Source: Candidatus Didemnitutus sp. (GTDB taxonomy: Bacteria > Verrucomicrobiota > Verrucomicrobiia > Opitutales > Opitutaceae). From it: a stretch of DNA of 64,000 nt. Positions 9,856 through 18,340 of this stretch are shown here, piece after piece. The notes under the pieces were generated by a model that was not told the DNA's origin, ran no database searches, and was given only the letters and a program-made list of their open reading frames with translations. A program made the position numbers and the translations under genes. The stretch covers positions 372,001 to 436,000 of the forward strand of contig JAGOQJ010000001.1 of NCBI GenBank assembly GCA_017991595.1, given 5' to 3'. Position 1 is the stretch's first letter, and the number at the start of each line of letters is the position of its first letter.

Positions 9856-11445
9856 ATGAAAAAGACCTTGATCCAACTGGCCGCCCTGACGGCCCTCCTC
9901 GCCGCCTCCGCGCAGGCGGCCATCGTCGAAGTCGCCGGCGGCGACATCACGACCAACACCACCTGGACCGCGTCCAACGAATACGTGCTCAATGGCATCG
10001 TCTTCGTGAAGAATGCCACGCTCACCATCGAGCCCGGCACCATCATCCGCGGCCAGCCGCGCACCAACAGCAGCACCTACAACCCCGGCACGCTCGTCAT
10101 CACGAAGTCCGGCAAGATCAACGCCGTCGGCACCGCCGCCAATCCCATCATCTTCACCACCGCCGCCGTGAACGACGGCACCGGCCGCCCGCTCGACGCC
10201 AACGCCGACAACATCGCCGACCGCTGGACCGTCGGCGCGACCTTCCTCGACGCCAATCCCAAGACCGCGCCGCTCGCGCCCACCTACGTGAAGCAGACCG
10301 GCGACCTCGTCCCCGGTGCCGTGAGCTCCAACGTCCCGATGGCCGGCCTCGCCGGCGGCATCATCGTGCTCGGCGAGGCGCCCACGAACCGCGACAACAC
10401 CGTCGCGCTCGGCGGCGGCTTCTACGCCGAGGGCGAGGCCTACATCGAGGGCCTGCCCGAGACCGACGCCACCTCCTACGGCGGCATCTATCCGTTCCAC
10501 AGCTCCGGCAAGCTCGCCTACGTCTCCATCCGCCACGGCGGCAACAATCTCTCCTCCAACAACGAGATCAACGGTCTCACCCTCGCCGGCGTCGGCGCGG
10601 GCACGCTCGTCGAGTTCATCGACGTCTATTGCAACCTCGACGACGGCGTGGAGATCTTCGGCGGCACGGTCAACGTCCGCTACCTCAACATCAACTTCGT
10701 CGAGGACGACGGCTTCGACGTCGACCAGGGCTGGACCGGTGGCGCGCAGTTCCTCTTCGTGCTCCAGCACTCCGCCTTCGGCGACGCGCTCGTCGAGGCC
10801 GATGGCCATGACGAGGACCCGACCAACGGCAGCAGCGGTGCCAGCCGCATGACGGCCAACGGCCGCCCCTTCCAGTATTGCGTCATCAGCAACCTCACCG
10901 GCGTCGGTCGCGCCGCCCTCGGCGGCACCGCCGGCAACGGCATTCGCATGCGCGCCGGCTTCGGCGGCGAAATCCTCAACAGCGTCGTCGTCGGCTGCAA
11001 TCAGTCCTTCCGCATCGACGCCGCCACCGGCTCCGAGACTGACGGCTTCGACGCCCGCACCCGCGCCCTCACCGGCGAGATCGTGCTCCGTTACAACACC
11101 GCCAACGGCAACACCGCCAACACGCTCTCGTTCACCAAGTCCACCGGCTCCGTCACCGGCACCTTCGACACGACCACGAGCGGCTGGAACAACAGCGTCG
11201 CCAGCCCCGGCTTCAAGGCGTGGAACCTCGCCGCCGCCAACGGCGTGAATCCCGTCGCCCTCCAGACCGGCCAGGGTGGCAGCCCGGCCAGCCTCACGCC
11301 CGTCGCGTCGCTGCCCAACAGCCCGTTCTTCGCGACCGTCACCTACCGCGGCGCCTTCCCGTCCGTGAAGACCAGCGACCTCTGGACCACCGGCTGGACC
11401 GCCCTCAACAAGCGCGGCGTCCTCGTCACGCGCGGCAACCAGTAA
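9856..11445 (+). CDS. Secreted repeat-rich protein, probably parallel beta-helix
   Basis: The product is a 529-residue protein with a clear signal peptide (MKKTLIQLAALTALLAASAQA, cleavage near residue 21). After it comes an N-terminal segment common in bacterial surface proteins (VLNGIVFVKNATLTIEPGTII), then repeated short strands rich in Gly, Asn and Asp (EINGLTLAGVGAGTLVEF, NLDDGVEIFGGTVNVRYLN, EDDGFDVDQGW) typical of right-handed beta-helices. I recognise the general type, often seen near TonB receptors, but not its function. No PEP-CTERM or cell-wall anchor is present. The phased GTCA array upstream suggests control by phosphate starvation. The next gene follows after 24 bases and may be co-transcribed. 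Confidence 0.8.
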   Translation: MKKTLIQLAALTALLAASAQAAIVEVAGGDITTNTTWTASNEYVLNGIVFVKNATLTIEPGTIIRGQPRTNSSTYNPGTLVITKSGKINAVGTAANPIIFTTAAVNDGTGRPLDANADNIADRWTVGATFLDANPKTAPLAPTYVKQTGDLVPGAVSSNVPMAGLAGGIIVLGEAPTNRDNTVALGGGFYAEGEAYIEGLPETDATSYGGIYPFHSSGKLAYVSIRHGGNNLSSNNEINGLTLAGVGAGTLVEFIDVYCNLDDGVEIFGGTVNVRYLNINFVEDDGFDVDQGWTGGAQFLFVLQHSAFGDALVEADGHDEDPTNGSSGASRMTANGRPFQYCVISNLTGVGRAALGGTAGNGIRMRAGFGGEILNSVVVGCNQSFRIDAATGSETDGFDARTRALTGEIVLRYNTANGNTANTLSFTKSTGSVTGTFDTTTSGWNNSVASPGFKAWNLAAANGVNPVALQTGQGGSPASLTPVASLPNSPFFATVTYRGAFPSVKTSDLWTTGWTALNKRGVLVTRGNQ

Positions 11446-11469
11446 GCCCTCCCGCCCCCTGTCGTAACC

Positions 11470-12261
11470 ATGAAAAACAAACTCCTCCCCACGCTGGTCC
11501 TCCTCGCCGCGCCGGTCCTCGCCCACGCGCAGGTCCAGCTCGTCGCCGGTTGGGACTTCGCCCAGTTCACGTTCGAGGGCTTCGCGTTCACGCAGAACGA
11601 CTCGAGCTTCGTCAACGCCACCAGCATCCCGGCGAACTACTCGTCGGTCGGCGCCTTCAATCCGGTGAGCACGCACTACGGTGACAACTCGCCGATCAAC
11701 GCCGGCACGGGCTCGATCGGCTGGTCGCTCGCCGATGCCGACGCCAACCTCGTCTACGCCATCTCCAATCTGCGCGACTCGACGCAGAACCGCGGTATGG
11801 CCGACTTCCCCGGCACGCTGATGAGCAACTCGTTCGCCGATCCGCTCTCGCTCGGGCTCGGTTTCGCCGGCATGTCCGGCAAATCGTTCACGGTGACGAC
11901 GAATCTGGCCGGCTTCGCCGACTTCGACCCGGCGCTCAACGGCAACGTGGCGAACTTCTCGTTCTCCGCGGCGGCCGACAGCGCGGTCTCGATCGAGTGG
12001 TTCTACAACAGCGCCTCGATCGGCACCACGACCATCGCCGGCGGCAACACGCATACCGCCTACACGCTCGACCTGCCGTCCACGTTCTACGGCCAGGAAT
12101 CGACGCTCGTCGGTGTGATCTCCAGCGACGTCGTGTTCATGCTCGATAACGTGCAGGTCAACGGCGTCTCGGCCATCCCGGAGCCCTCCACCTACGCGCT
12201 GCTCGCCGGCGCCGCCGCGCTGGCGCTCGCCGCCTACCGCCGCCGCCAAGCCCGCGCCTGA
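11470..12261 (+). CDS. PEP-CTERM sorting domain protein
   Basis: The product is a 263-residue secreted protein. It has a signal peptide (MKNKLLPTLVLLAAPVLAHA), a beta-rich middle without a family I recognise, and a C-terminal sorting tail: the PEPSTYALL motif, a hydrophobic helix (AGAAALALAAY) and an RRRQARA basic end. PEP-CTERM tails are cut by exosortase, and the protein is then attached to or released from the outer surface, often linked with exopolysaccharide. No exosortase gene lies in this window. It sits 24 bases after the secreted beta-helix protein and is followed by a terminator. Confidence 0.88.
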   Translation: MKNKLLPTLVLLAAPVLAHAQVQLVAGWDFAQFTFEGFAFTQNDSSFVNATSIPANYSSVGAFNPVSTHYGDNSPINAGTGSIGWSLADADANLVYAISNLRDSTQNRGMADFPGTLMSNSFADPLSLGLGFAGMSGKSFTVTTNLAGFADFDPALNGNVANFSFSAAADSAVSIEWFYNSASIGTTTIAGGNTHTAYTLDLPSTFYGQESTLVGVISSDVVFMLDNVQVNGVSAIPEPSTYALLAGAAALALAAYRRRQARA

Positions 12262-12302
12262 GCGGGCAGGGAAGAGCTCCGCGCCATTCTTCCGGTTACG
12301 TC

Positions 12303-12338
12303 CAGCCGTCGGGCCCTCGGGTCCGGCGGCTGTTTTTT
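12303..12338 (+). terminator. Rho-independent terminator
   Basis: The stem CAGCCG.../...CGGCTG has a GC-rich inner part and is followed by TTTTTT. It lies 40 bases after the PEP-CTERM gene. Confidence 0.8.
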
Positions 12339-12414
12339 GGGTGCCGGAGCCGGGCGCAAACGGCACTTGCTTCGCCGAAGTCGCTTTCGCCATGCTCCCG
12401 CCGCAATCGCGCTC

Positions 12415-12498
12415 GCTCGGGTGATGGAATGGCAGACATGCGGGTCTTAGAAGCCCGTGCCGCAAGGCGTGTGGGTTCGAGTCCCACCCCGAGCACCA
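12415..12498 (+). tRNA. tRNA-Leu (anticodon UAG)
   Basis: The acceptor stem GCTCGGG pairs with CCCGAGC. The anticodon stem-loop is CGGGT-CTTAGAA-GCCCG, with anticodon TAG at the centre of the loop. A variable arm GCCGCAAGGC marks a class II tRNA, and the T arm is GTGGG-TTCGAGT-CCCAC. The CCA end is encoded. It reads CUN leucine codons. It stands alone, and no integrase or attachment-site duplication was seen next to it. Confidence 0.96.
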
Positions 12499-12847
12499 AA
12501 TTTGGGGATTCGAGGCGCTTTCGCCTGTCGCGCGGAGGAGCTGGAGGCGGGCAAAATCGCGGGGCTCCGCCGGCCGGGGAATCATGGTTTGCGGGCACCG
12601 GGGCCTAGTCGGGAAATGGGTATTAGGGCAGGGCACTGTGCGTTGCCCGGGGCGCCGCGGGCGGGAGACGTGGATGAGTGACTTATTTATAAATCGTTAT
12701 TCTACAGATTCTAATGACAGAATGTGTCAGCCGGAAGACATAAGTTTGGGTTAAGGCGGGGTGGGGGAACACTGTCCTAACCGAGGGTGCGCCGTATTTC
12801 CCCATTGCGGGGGCATGGAAGCGGCTCAGTGCTGGAAACCTTTACCC
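12499..12847. other. Spacer with an A+T-rich island
   Basis: No gene is visible. The first 170 bases are GC-rich and hold a small dyad (GGGCA at 12631-12635 with TGCCC at 12644-12648). Then comes an A+T-rich island (12680-12725) with the palindrome ATTTATAAAT (12685-12694), a possible -10 box TATTCT (12698-12703) and ATTCT/AGAAT repeats. This island is the likely promoter region of the following VanZ-like gene. Confidence 0.45.
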
Positions 12848-13315
12848 GTGAACTCGACACCACTCAAAGAATCACCCGAAGGCCATTGGCGGGCCATTCT
12901 TCCCGTCCTGCTGGCGCTGACTGTGTTTGTGGCTTCGAGCCGACCGATTCCCGGCGAATTCGGCTCGATCATGGCGCAGTGGGACAAGGTCGTGCATTTC
13001 TTCGTCTACGGCGTCATGGCGCTGCTGATCGCCCGCCTTCGGTTCGTGCAGGAACGCCTGCCGCTCGGGGCGATGTCGTCGATCCTGATGGTGGCGGCGT
13101 TCGGTATCACGGACGAGTTGCACCAGGCGTTCACGCCGGGGCGGTTTTGCAGCCTCGATGACTGGCTCGCGGATGTGCTCGGCGCGGTGACCTTTGTCAC
13201 GGCCTATGTGCACTGGACCGCGTATCGCCGCTGGCTGGAACACCGCGTCGTGGTGCGCGAGGGCTCGAAATTTCGCATCGATCTGCCGCCCGTGCCGATG
13301 CCGGGCTTGAGCTAA
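12848..13315 (+). CDS. VanZ-like membrane protein
   Basis: The product is a small integral membrane protein of about 155 residues with four hydrophobic segments. The conserved core is typical of VanZ-like proteins: WDKVVHFFVYGVMALLI (helix 2), then FGITDELHQAFTPGRFCSLDDWLADVLG, with the DELHQ and D-DWLAD motifs. VanZ gives low-level teicoplanin resistance in enterococci, but most chromosomal homologues have no known role. The start is uncertain: GTG at 12848 gives a hydrophilic 13-residue leader, and ATG at 12815 would add 11 residues. Confidence 0.82.
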   Translation: MNSTPLKESPEGHWRAILPVLLALTVFVASSRPIPGEFGSIMAQWDKVVHFFVYGVMALLIARLRFVQERLPLGAMSSILMVAAFGITDELHQAFTPGRFCSLDDWLADVLGAVTFVTAYVHWTAYRRWLEHRVVVREGSKFRIDLPPVPMPGLS

Positions 13316-13368
13316 GGCGCCGTATGGCGCGCGGTGGCGCGGAACTGCGTCACCGCGGAGGATGAGGC

Positions 13369-13947
13369 TTGTCAGGTCGCTCCGCCGACCGCATCAACCG
13401 CGCGGTCACCTTAATCGTGAGCGAACCGGATACCGAACGATCCCGTTGGTTCGTCGAGGAAGTGCATGCGCACGATTCCTCGCTGCGCGCGTATCTGCGC
13501 GGCTCTTTCCCGACGGTGCGGGATGTCGACGATGTCGTGCAGGAGTCCTACGTGCGGGTCTGGAAAGCGAAGACCGCCGAGCCGATCCGCTCCGCGCGGG
13601 CGTTCCTCTTCCGCGTGGCCCGGCATCTGGCGTTGGACTGGCTGCGCCACGACCGCGTGTCGCCGATCGACGCGGTAACTGATTTGTCAGCCTTGCCCGT
13701 CGTAGATAACAGGACGGGTGTCGCCGAGGCGGCGAGCATCGCGGAAGAGACCGCGCTGCTCGTGACTGCGATCGACGCCCTGCCACCGCGTTGCCGTGAA
13801 ATCGTCATCCTTCGCAAGCTCCGGGGTCTGCCGCAGAAAGAAATCGCGGCCCGGCTCGGCCTGTCCGAACAGACCGTGCAGGTGCAGATCGCCCGGGGCG
13901 TGAAGAAATGCGAAGAATTCCTCCGCCGTCGTGGCGTGAAACGATGA
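13369..13947 (+). CDS. ECF RNA polymerase sigma factor, FecI type
   Basis: The product is a group 4 sigma factor of 192 residues if the TTG start is used. Region 2 contains FPTVRDVDDVVQESYVRVW and region 4 contains ALPPRCREIVILRKLRGLPQKEIAARLGLSEQTV with its HTH. A good Shine-Dalgarno GGAGG (13357-13361) lies eight bases before the TTG at 13369. An alternative GTG at 13417 would begin at VSEPD and match the usual family N-terminus. It forms a cassette with an overlapping FecR gene and a receptor with an STN domain, so it probably responds to ligand binding at the receptor. Confidence 0.93.
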   Translation: MSGRSADRINRAVTLIVSEPDTERSRWFVEEVHAHDSSLRAYLRGSFPTVRDVDDVVQESYVRVWKAKTAEPIRSARAFLFRVARHLALDWLRHDRVSPIDAVTDLSALPVVDNRTGVAEAASIAEETALLVTAIDALPPRCREIVILRKLRGLPQKEIAARLGLSEQTVQVQIARGVKKCEEFLRRRGVKR

Positions 13948-14990
13948 CTCCCCGCCGCTCCTCCGTCGCCATCGCCCCAGCCGTGCGCACGCGCGCGGCC
14001 GAGTGGGTCGCGCGGCTCGATGCCGGCCTCTCCGAGGCCGAGCAGGCGGAGCTGGCCCGCTGGGTCGGAGCCGACGCCAGCCATGCCGCGGCGCTGGCGC
14101 AGCTTTCCGCCGCGTGGCGCCGGCTCGATGGCCCGCAGGTCCACGGCGCGGCCCCGGCGGCCGAGGCGGCGCTGGCCCGGCGCGCGCACCGACGCCACGT
14201 GCGCCGCACGATGCTTTCCGGTCTGGCCGCCTGCCTGATGCTCGTCACGGCCGGCTGGTGGTGGCGCAGCGGCCCGGCTCCGGCGACGGTCGTGCCCGCC
14301 GCGGCACCGGCCAGCATCGCGGCGGCGCCCAGCCGGGTGCAGACGTTGCCCGATGGCTCTGTCGTCGACTTGCTCGAGGAGGCGGAGATTGCCGTCGAGT
14401 TCACCGCCGAGCTTCGCCGGGTGCGGTTGTTGCGCGGCGAGGCGCATTTTGCCGTCACGAAGGACCGGCGGCGGCCCTTCATCGTCGATGCGAACGGCCT
14501 CGAGGTCCGTGCCGTCGGCACGGCGTTCGCGGTGCGGCTGGCGCCGACCGAGGTCGAGGTGCTCGTGACCGAGGGTCGCGTGGCCGTCGGCCGGCCCGAA
14601 GGGTCGGCCAACTCGGCGGACCTGATTGCGCCCGACGGCTCCGTGCCCGTCGTGCCCGCGGGCAGCCGCGTGCTGGTGCGGTTGAATGTCGGAGCCGAGC
14701 CGCTCGCGCCGGAGATCAAGCCGGTCAGCGTGGCCGAGTTGGGCGAGCGGCTCGCGTGGCGGGTGGTGCGCCTGGATTTCTCGGGCACGCGCCTGGCGGA
14801 TGCGGTCGCGCAGGTGAACCGCCACAACCGCGAGCAACTGCGCATCGCGGACGATTCCCTGGCCGACCTGCGCGTCAGCGGCCTCGTGATCGCGGACAAG
14901 GTCGAGGATTTCGTGCGGCTGCTCGAGCTTTCGGGCGTGAGCGTGGAGCGGCGGGAGACGGGCGAGATCCTGTTGCGGCGCGCGCCGTGA
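13944..14990 (+). CDS. FecR-family anti-sigma regulator
   Basis: The product is a 348-residue inner-membrane protein that passes signals between the periplasm and the sigma factor. The N-terminal cytoplasmic helix (RTRAAEWVARLDAGLSEAEQ, residues 15-34) resembles the anti-sigma domain of FecR proteins. One membrane segment lies at about 90-106 (MLSGLAACLMLVTAGWWW). The periplasmic FecR domain follows, with LPDGSVVDLLEEAE and the RGEAHFAVTKD block. The last 75 residues (FSGTRLADAVAQVNRHN...) resemble a secretin/TonB short N-terminal fold, which may contact the receptor. The start overlaps the sigma gene stop (ATGA). Confidence 0.93.
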   Translation: MTPRRSSVAIAPAVRTRAAEWVARLDAGLSEAEQAELARWVGADASHAAALAQLSAAWRRLDGPQVHGAAPAAEAALARRAHRRHVRRTMLSGLAACLMLVTAGWWWRSGPAPATVVPAAAPASIAAAPSRVQTLPDGSVVDLLEEAEIAVEFTAELRRVRLLRGEAHFAVTKDRRRPFIVDANGLEVRAVGTAFAVRLAPTEVEVLVTEGRVAVGRPEGSANSADLIAPDGSVPVVPAGSRVLVRLNVGAEPLAPEIKPVSVAELGERLAWRVVRLDFSGTRLADAVAQVNRHNREQLRIADDSLADLRVSGLVIADKVEDFVRLLELSGVSVERRETGEILLRRAP

Positions 14991-15020
14991 CACACGGGCG
15001 CGGCGGTGCCGCCACATTGT

Positions 15021-15050
15021 TGTAACTGATTTCGCGCGCTGGCGCGTCGT
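15021..15050 (+). promoter_or_regulatory. Candidate ECF-dependent promoter of the receptor
   Basis: TGTAAC (15021-15026) and CGTC (15045-15048), separated by 18 bases, resemble the AAC / CGTC boxes seen at many ECF promoters. The pair lies 60 bases before the receptor start, between the anti-sigma gene and its likely target. The call is by eye only. Confidence 0.35.
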
Positions 15051-15107
15051 CCTTGTTGAGCCGGCCGGGCCCCTTCGGGCCGTCTCACCTGACCTAACAC
15101 ACCGAAC

Positions 15108-18100
15108 ATGATGAACCGCGTCACCTCGCGTCCACCGAGCCGGGCCTTGCGCCTGCTCGCCACCGTCACCCTTGCCGGCTTGCTTGCCGCCGTCGCTTTT
15201 GCGGCGGAGGCGGTGCGCCGTTTCGACCTGCCCGCCGACGAGGCGGAGCGGGCATTGAAGCGTTTTTCCGAGCAGGCCGGCCAGCAGGTCCTGTTTCCCA
15301 CCGAGGTCGTGCAGGGCGTGCGCACGAACGTCGTGCGCGGCGAACTTGAGATCGGTCCCGCGCTCCAGCAGTTGCTGGAAGGCACCGGGCTGACCGCGGT
15401 GCGCGACGAGGGCACGGGGTCGTTCACCGTGCGCCGCGTGGCGCCCGCGGTCCAAGAGTCGGGCAGCTTGGAACGCGGCCCCGACGGCGTGGTCCGCTTG
15501 GCCAACTTGGAGGTCTCGACCTCGCGCATCAACGGCTTGGCCAACCAGACGGTCTTCCGCACCGACGAGGCCGGCGCGCTGGCCTATGACGTCATCAGCC
15601 GCGTCGACATCGAGCGCATGGGTGTGACGTCCATCGAGGAGCTGTTCCGCATGGTCGGCCAGACGAGCGACTACGGCAGCCAGTCCCTGCAGGGCTCGGC
15701 GATGAACCCCGCCTTCGCCGGCGGCGCCACCTACCAGAACTCCGAGGTGAAGCTCCGCGGCTTCTCCTCGCTGCAGACCACGATCCTCGTCAACGGCCGC
15801 CGCCTCCAGCGCGGCAACCTCACCGCCGGACCCGATCTCAATCGCATCCCGACCGCCGCGATCGAGCGCATCGAGATCCTGCCGTCCTCGGCCTCCGCCA
15901 TCTACGGTGGCGGGGCGATCGGCGGCGCCATCAACATCATCCTCCGCCGCGATTACACCGGTCGCGACCTGACGGTCAGCGCCGGCACGAGCACGGACGG
16001 CGGCGCCGAGCGTTACCAGCTGACCTACTTCGAGGGCCGCACGCTCAACGACGGCAAGACGCAGTTCTCCTTCACCGTCGATTACCAGCACAGCGCCCCG
16101 CTCTACAACAACCAGCGCAACTACCTCGACAACCTCCTCGCACGCTATCCGGCCAACACCACGGCGACCGTCAACGGCCGCTCCGCCTACGAGGTCTACA
16201 TTCTGCAAGCCTTCAACGGCATGCCCGGCACCATTCTTGTCAACTCCACCACGGGCACCCTGCCGATTCCTGGCGTCACCGGCGCCCGCTACGCCGCCAT
16301 CCCGGCGAACCAGGACGGCACCGCGCTCACGCCCGCCTCGTTCGTCGCCGGCGCGGGCCGCGCGAATCTCGGCGAGCGCTACAACCGCTCCATCATCTAC
16401 CGCCCCGAGGATCGCTACTCGTTCAGCTCGCAGCTCGAACACGAGTTCGTGAAGGACAAACTCTCCATGTATGCCGAGGCGGGCGTCACCTACTTCCGCT
16501 CGGAGTATAGCTTCCCGATGAACCTCGCGACGCTGAGCCTCTCCGCGACGGACCCGCTGAATCCCTTCCGCAACAACGTCACGCCCGGCTTCGTCGGCGT
16601 CCCTGTCACCGTCTATTACGATCCCGTCGACCTGCCCGATCCGTCGCTCTTCCAGGAGCGCCAGGGCGCGCGGGCGCTGCTCGGCTTCAAGGGCCGGCTC
16701 AACGACAAGTGGGAATGGTCGCTCGACGGCACCGGCGAATACGGCCGCAGCCACTCGACCGGCATCAACACCAACCAGAACCTCAACACCTTCGTCAGCA
16801 GCACCGCCGTCGGCACGCTCACGCAAGCCCAGCGTCGCGCACTCTACAACCCGCTCGCCGACCACACCGTCTTCCCGCGTGGTGACGTCATGGCCGACTA
16901 TCTCGAATACCGCCGCGAATACACCTACTACAACGGTCTCTCGCAGGTGAATTTCCGCGCCGTCGGCGAGATCTTCGATCTTCCTGCCGGCCCGCTCGTC
17001 GTCTCGCGCGGGCGCCGAGGTCATCTGGAGCAAGTATCGCACGAACGCCACCGTCCGTGTCAGCGACGCCATCCGCGCCGCCATTCCCACGGGCATCATC
17101 GGGCCGAGCGACAGCACCGCCAACCAGAGTCGCCGCACGGAATCCGTTTTCCTCGAGAGCGTGGTGCCGCTCGTCGGCTCGAAGTGGCGCCCGATCCCCA
17201 TCGAGTCCGCCGAGCTCAACGCCGGTCTGCGCTGGGAAAACACCGACGACTCCACCAGCGCCACCAGCCCGGTCGTCGCGCTGCGCGTGGCGCCGACCAA
17301 GGACGTCGCCTTCCGCGTGTCGTATGCCGAGGGCTTCTTTCCGCCCGACCAATCCAACTACGAGAGCCCGCGCGTGAACCCCGCAGCCATCACGCCCTTC
17401 ACCGATCCGGCGCGCGGCAACCTGCTCTACAATTACGTGCACGAGGAAATCTCCGGCGGTAATCCCGACCTGAAGCCCGAGCTCTCCACTTCGTGGAACT
17501 ACGGCATCATCCTCACGCCGCGCGTCCTGCCCGGTCTCACGCTCACCTTGGATTTCTGGGAGATCGAGAAGATCGACGCCATCCTCATCCCCTCCGGTCC
17601 GTCCGCCATCCTCGCCTCGCCCGATTCCTATCCCGGTCGCGTCATCCGTGACACGCCCTCGGCGACCGACATCACCAACGGCTGGCTCGGGCCCGTGCTC
17701 TCGATCGACTACCGTCCGGTCAACGTCGGTTTCACCAAGACCTCGGGTGTCGATGCCAAGGTCCGCTACACGCACGAACTCGGCGCCCGCAACAGGCTGA
17801 CCGCGCTCGCGTCGCTCACGTGGACCGACTCGTTCCGCGACCAGATTCTTCCGGTCAACCCCATCGTCGAGCGCGTCGGCACCACCGGCACCACCGCCAG
17901 CAGCCCGCTCGAGTGGCGCGGCAATGGCTCCGTGTTCTGGGAATACGGCCAGTGGACCAGCGGCGTCACCGTCACCTACATCGATTCCTACAGCACGCCG
18001 ACCACCACGCCCACGACCGTCTATCCGACGGCCAACGGCCTCGACGGCAGCCACATCTCGTCGGCCACGCTCTGGGACATGCAGGTGAGCTACGAAATCC

Positions 18101-18279
18101 CCGCCGGCCGCGGCAAGGACGGCTGGCAGCGCTGGTTCGACAACACGAAGTGGACCCTCAGCGTCCGCAACATCTTCAACAAGGAGCCGTCGTTCCGCAC
18201 CGACGTCTACAGCCCCTACAGCCGCTTCGAAGATCCGCGCCAGCGCTACGTCACGCTGTCGGTCAAGAAGAGCCTGTAA
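15108..18279 (+). pseudogene. TonB-dependent receptor with STN domain, frameshifted
   Basis: The reading frame encodes a signal peptide, an STN domain (about residues 38-105; FDLPADEAERALKRFSEQ), a plug (about 130-285) and most of a barrel. It then loses homology after AGPLVV near base 17,006. From base 17,008 the next frame continues the receptor (AGAEVIWSKYRTNATV) down to a proper barrel end at 18,279. The two pieces join with one extra base in a run of CG dinucleotides (TCGCGCGGG). Restored, the protein would have about 1,056 residues. Read straight, the first frame ends at 17,462 with a nonsense Arg-rich tail. It belongs with the upstream sigma/anti-sigma pair as a signal-transducing receptor. 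The shift may be a sequencing error, a true mutation or, less likely, programmed. Confidence 0.85.
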
Positions 18280-18293
18280 TCCCTCCACCTCTC

Positions 18294-18335
18294 CCGGGCG
18301 GCGGCAGGTCCGCCGGTCGCCGCCCGGTCTTCTTT
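18294..18335 (+). terminator. Terminator-like hairpin directly before the thioredoxin gene
   Basis: A 10-bp perfect stem CCGGGCGGCG/CGCCGCCCGG (18294-18303 with 18318-18327) is followed by TCTTCTTTT. It lies 14 bases after the receptor stop and ends a few bases before the next start codon. Confidence 0.65.
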
Positions 18336-18340
18336 TCCCC

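Noticed and set aside
12415-12498. tRNA-Leu as an integration site
   Set aside because: No integrase, no repeated tRNA 3' end and no foreign gene block were seen directly downstream.
9745-12636. Long minus-strand open frame opposite the secreted protein genes
   Set aside because: Composition is dominated by Gly, Ala, Val, Asp and Glu from reverse reading of GC-rich codons. It crosses the tRNA-Leu gene and two terminators.
13548-17357. Long minus-strand open frame opposite the sigma/anti-sigma/receptor cassette
   Set aside because: It runs across three genes with recognised products and shows no signal or domain. It is a shadow frame.
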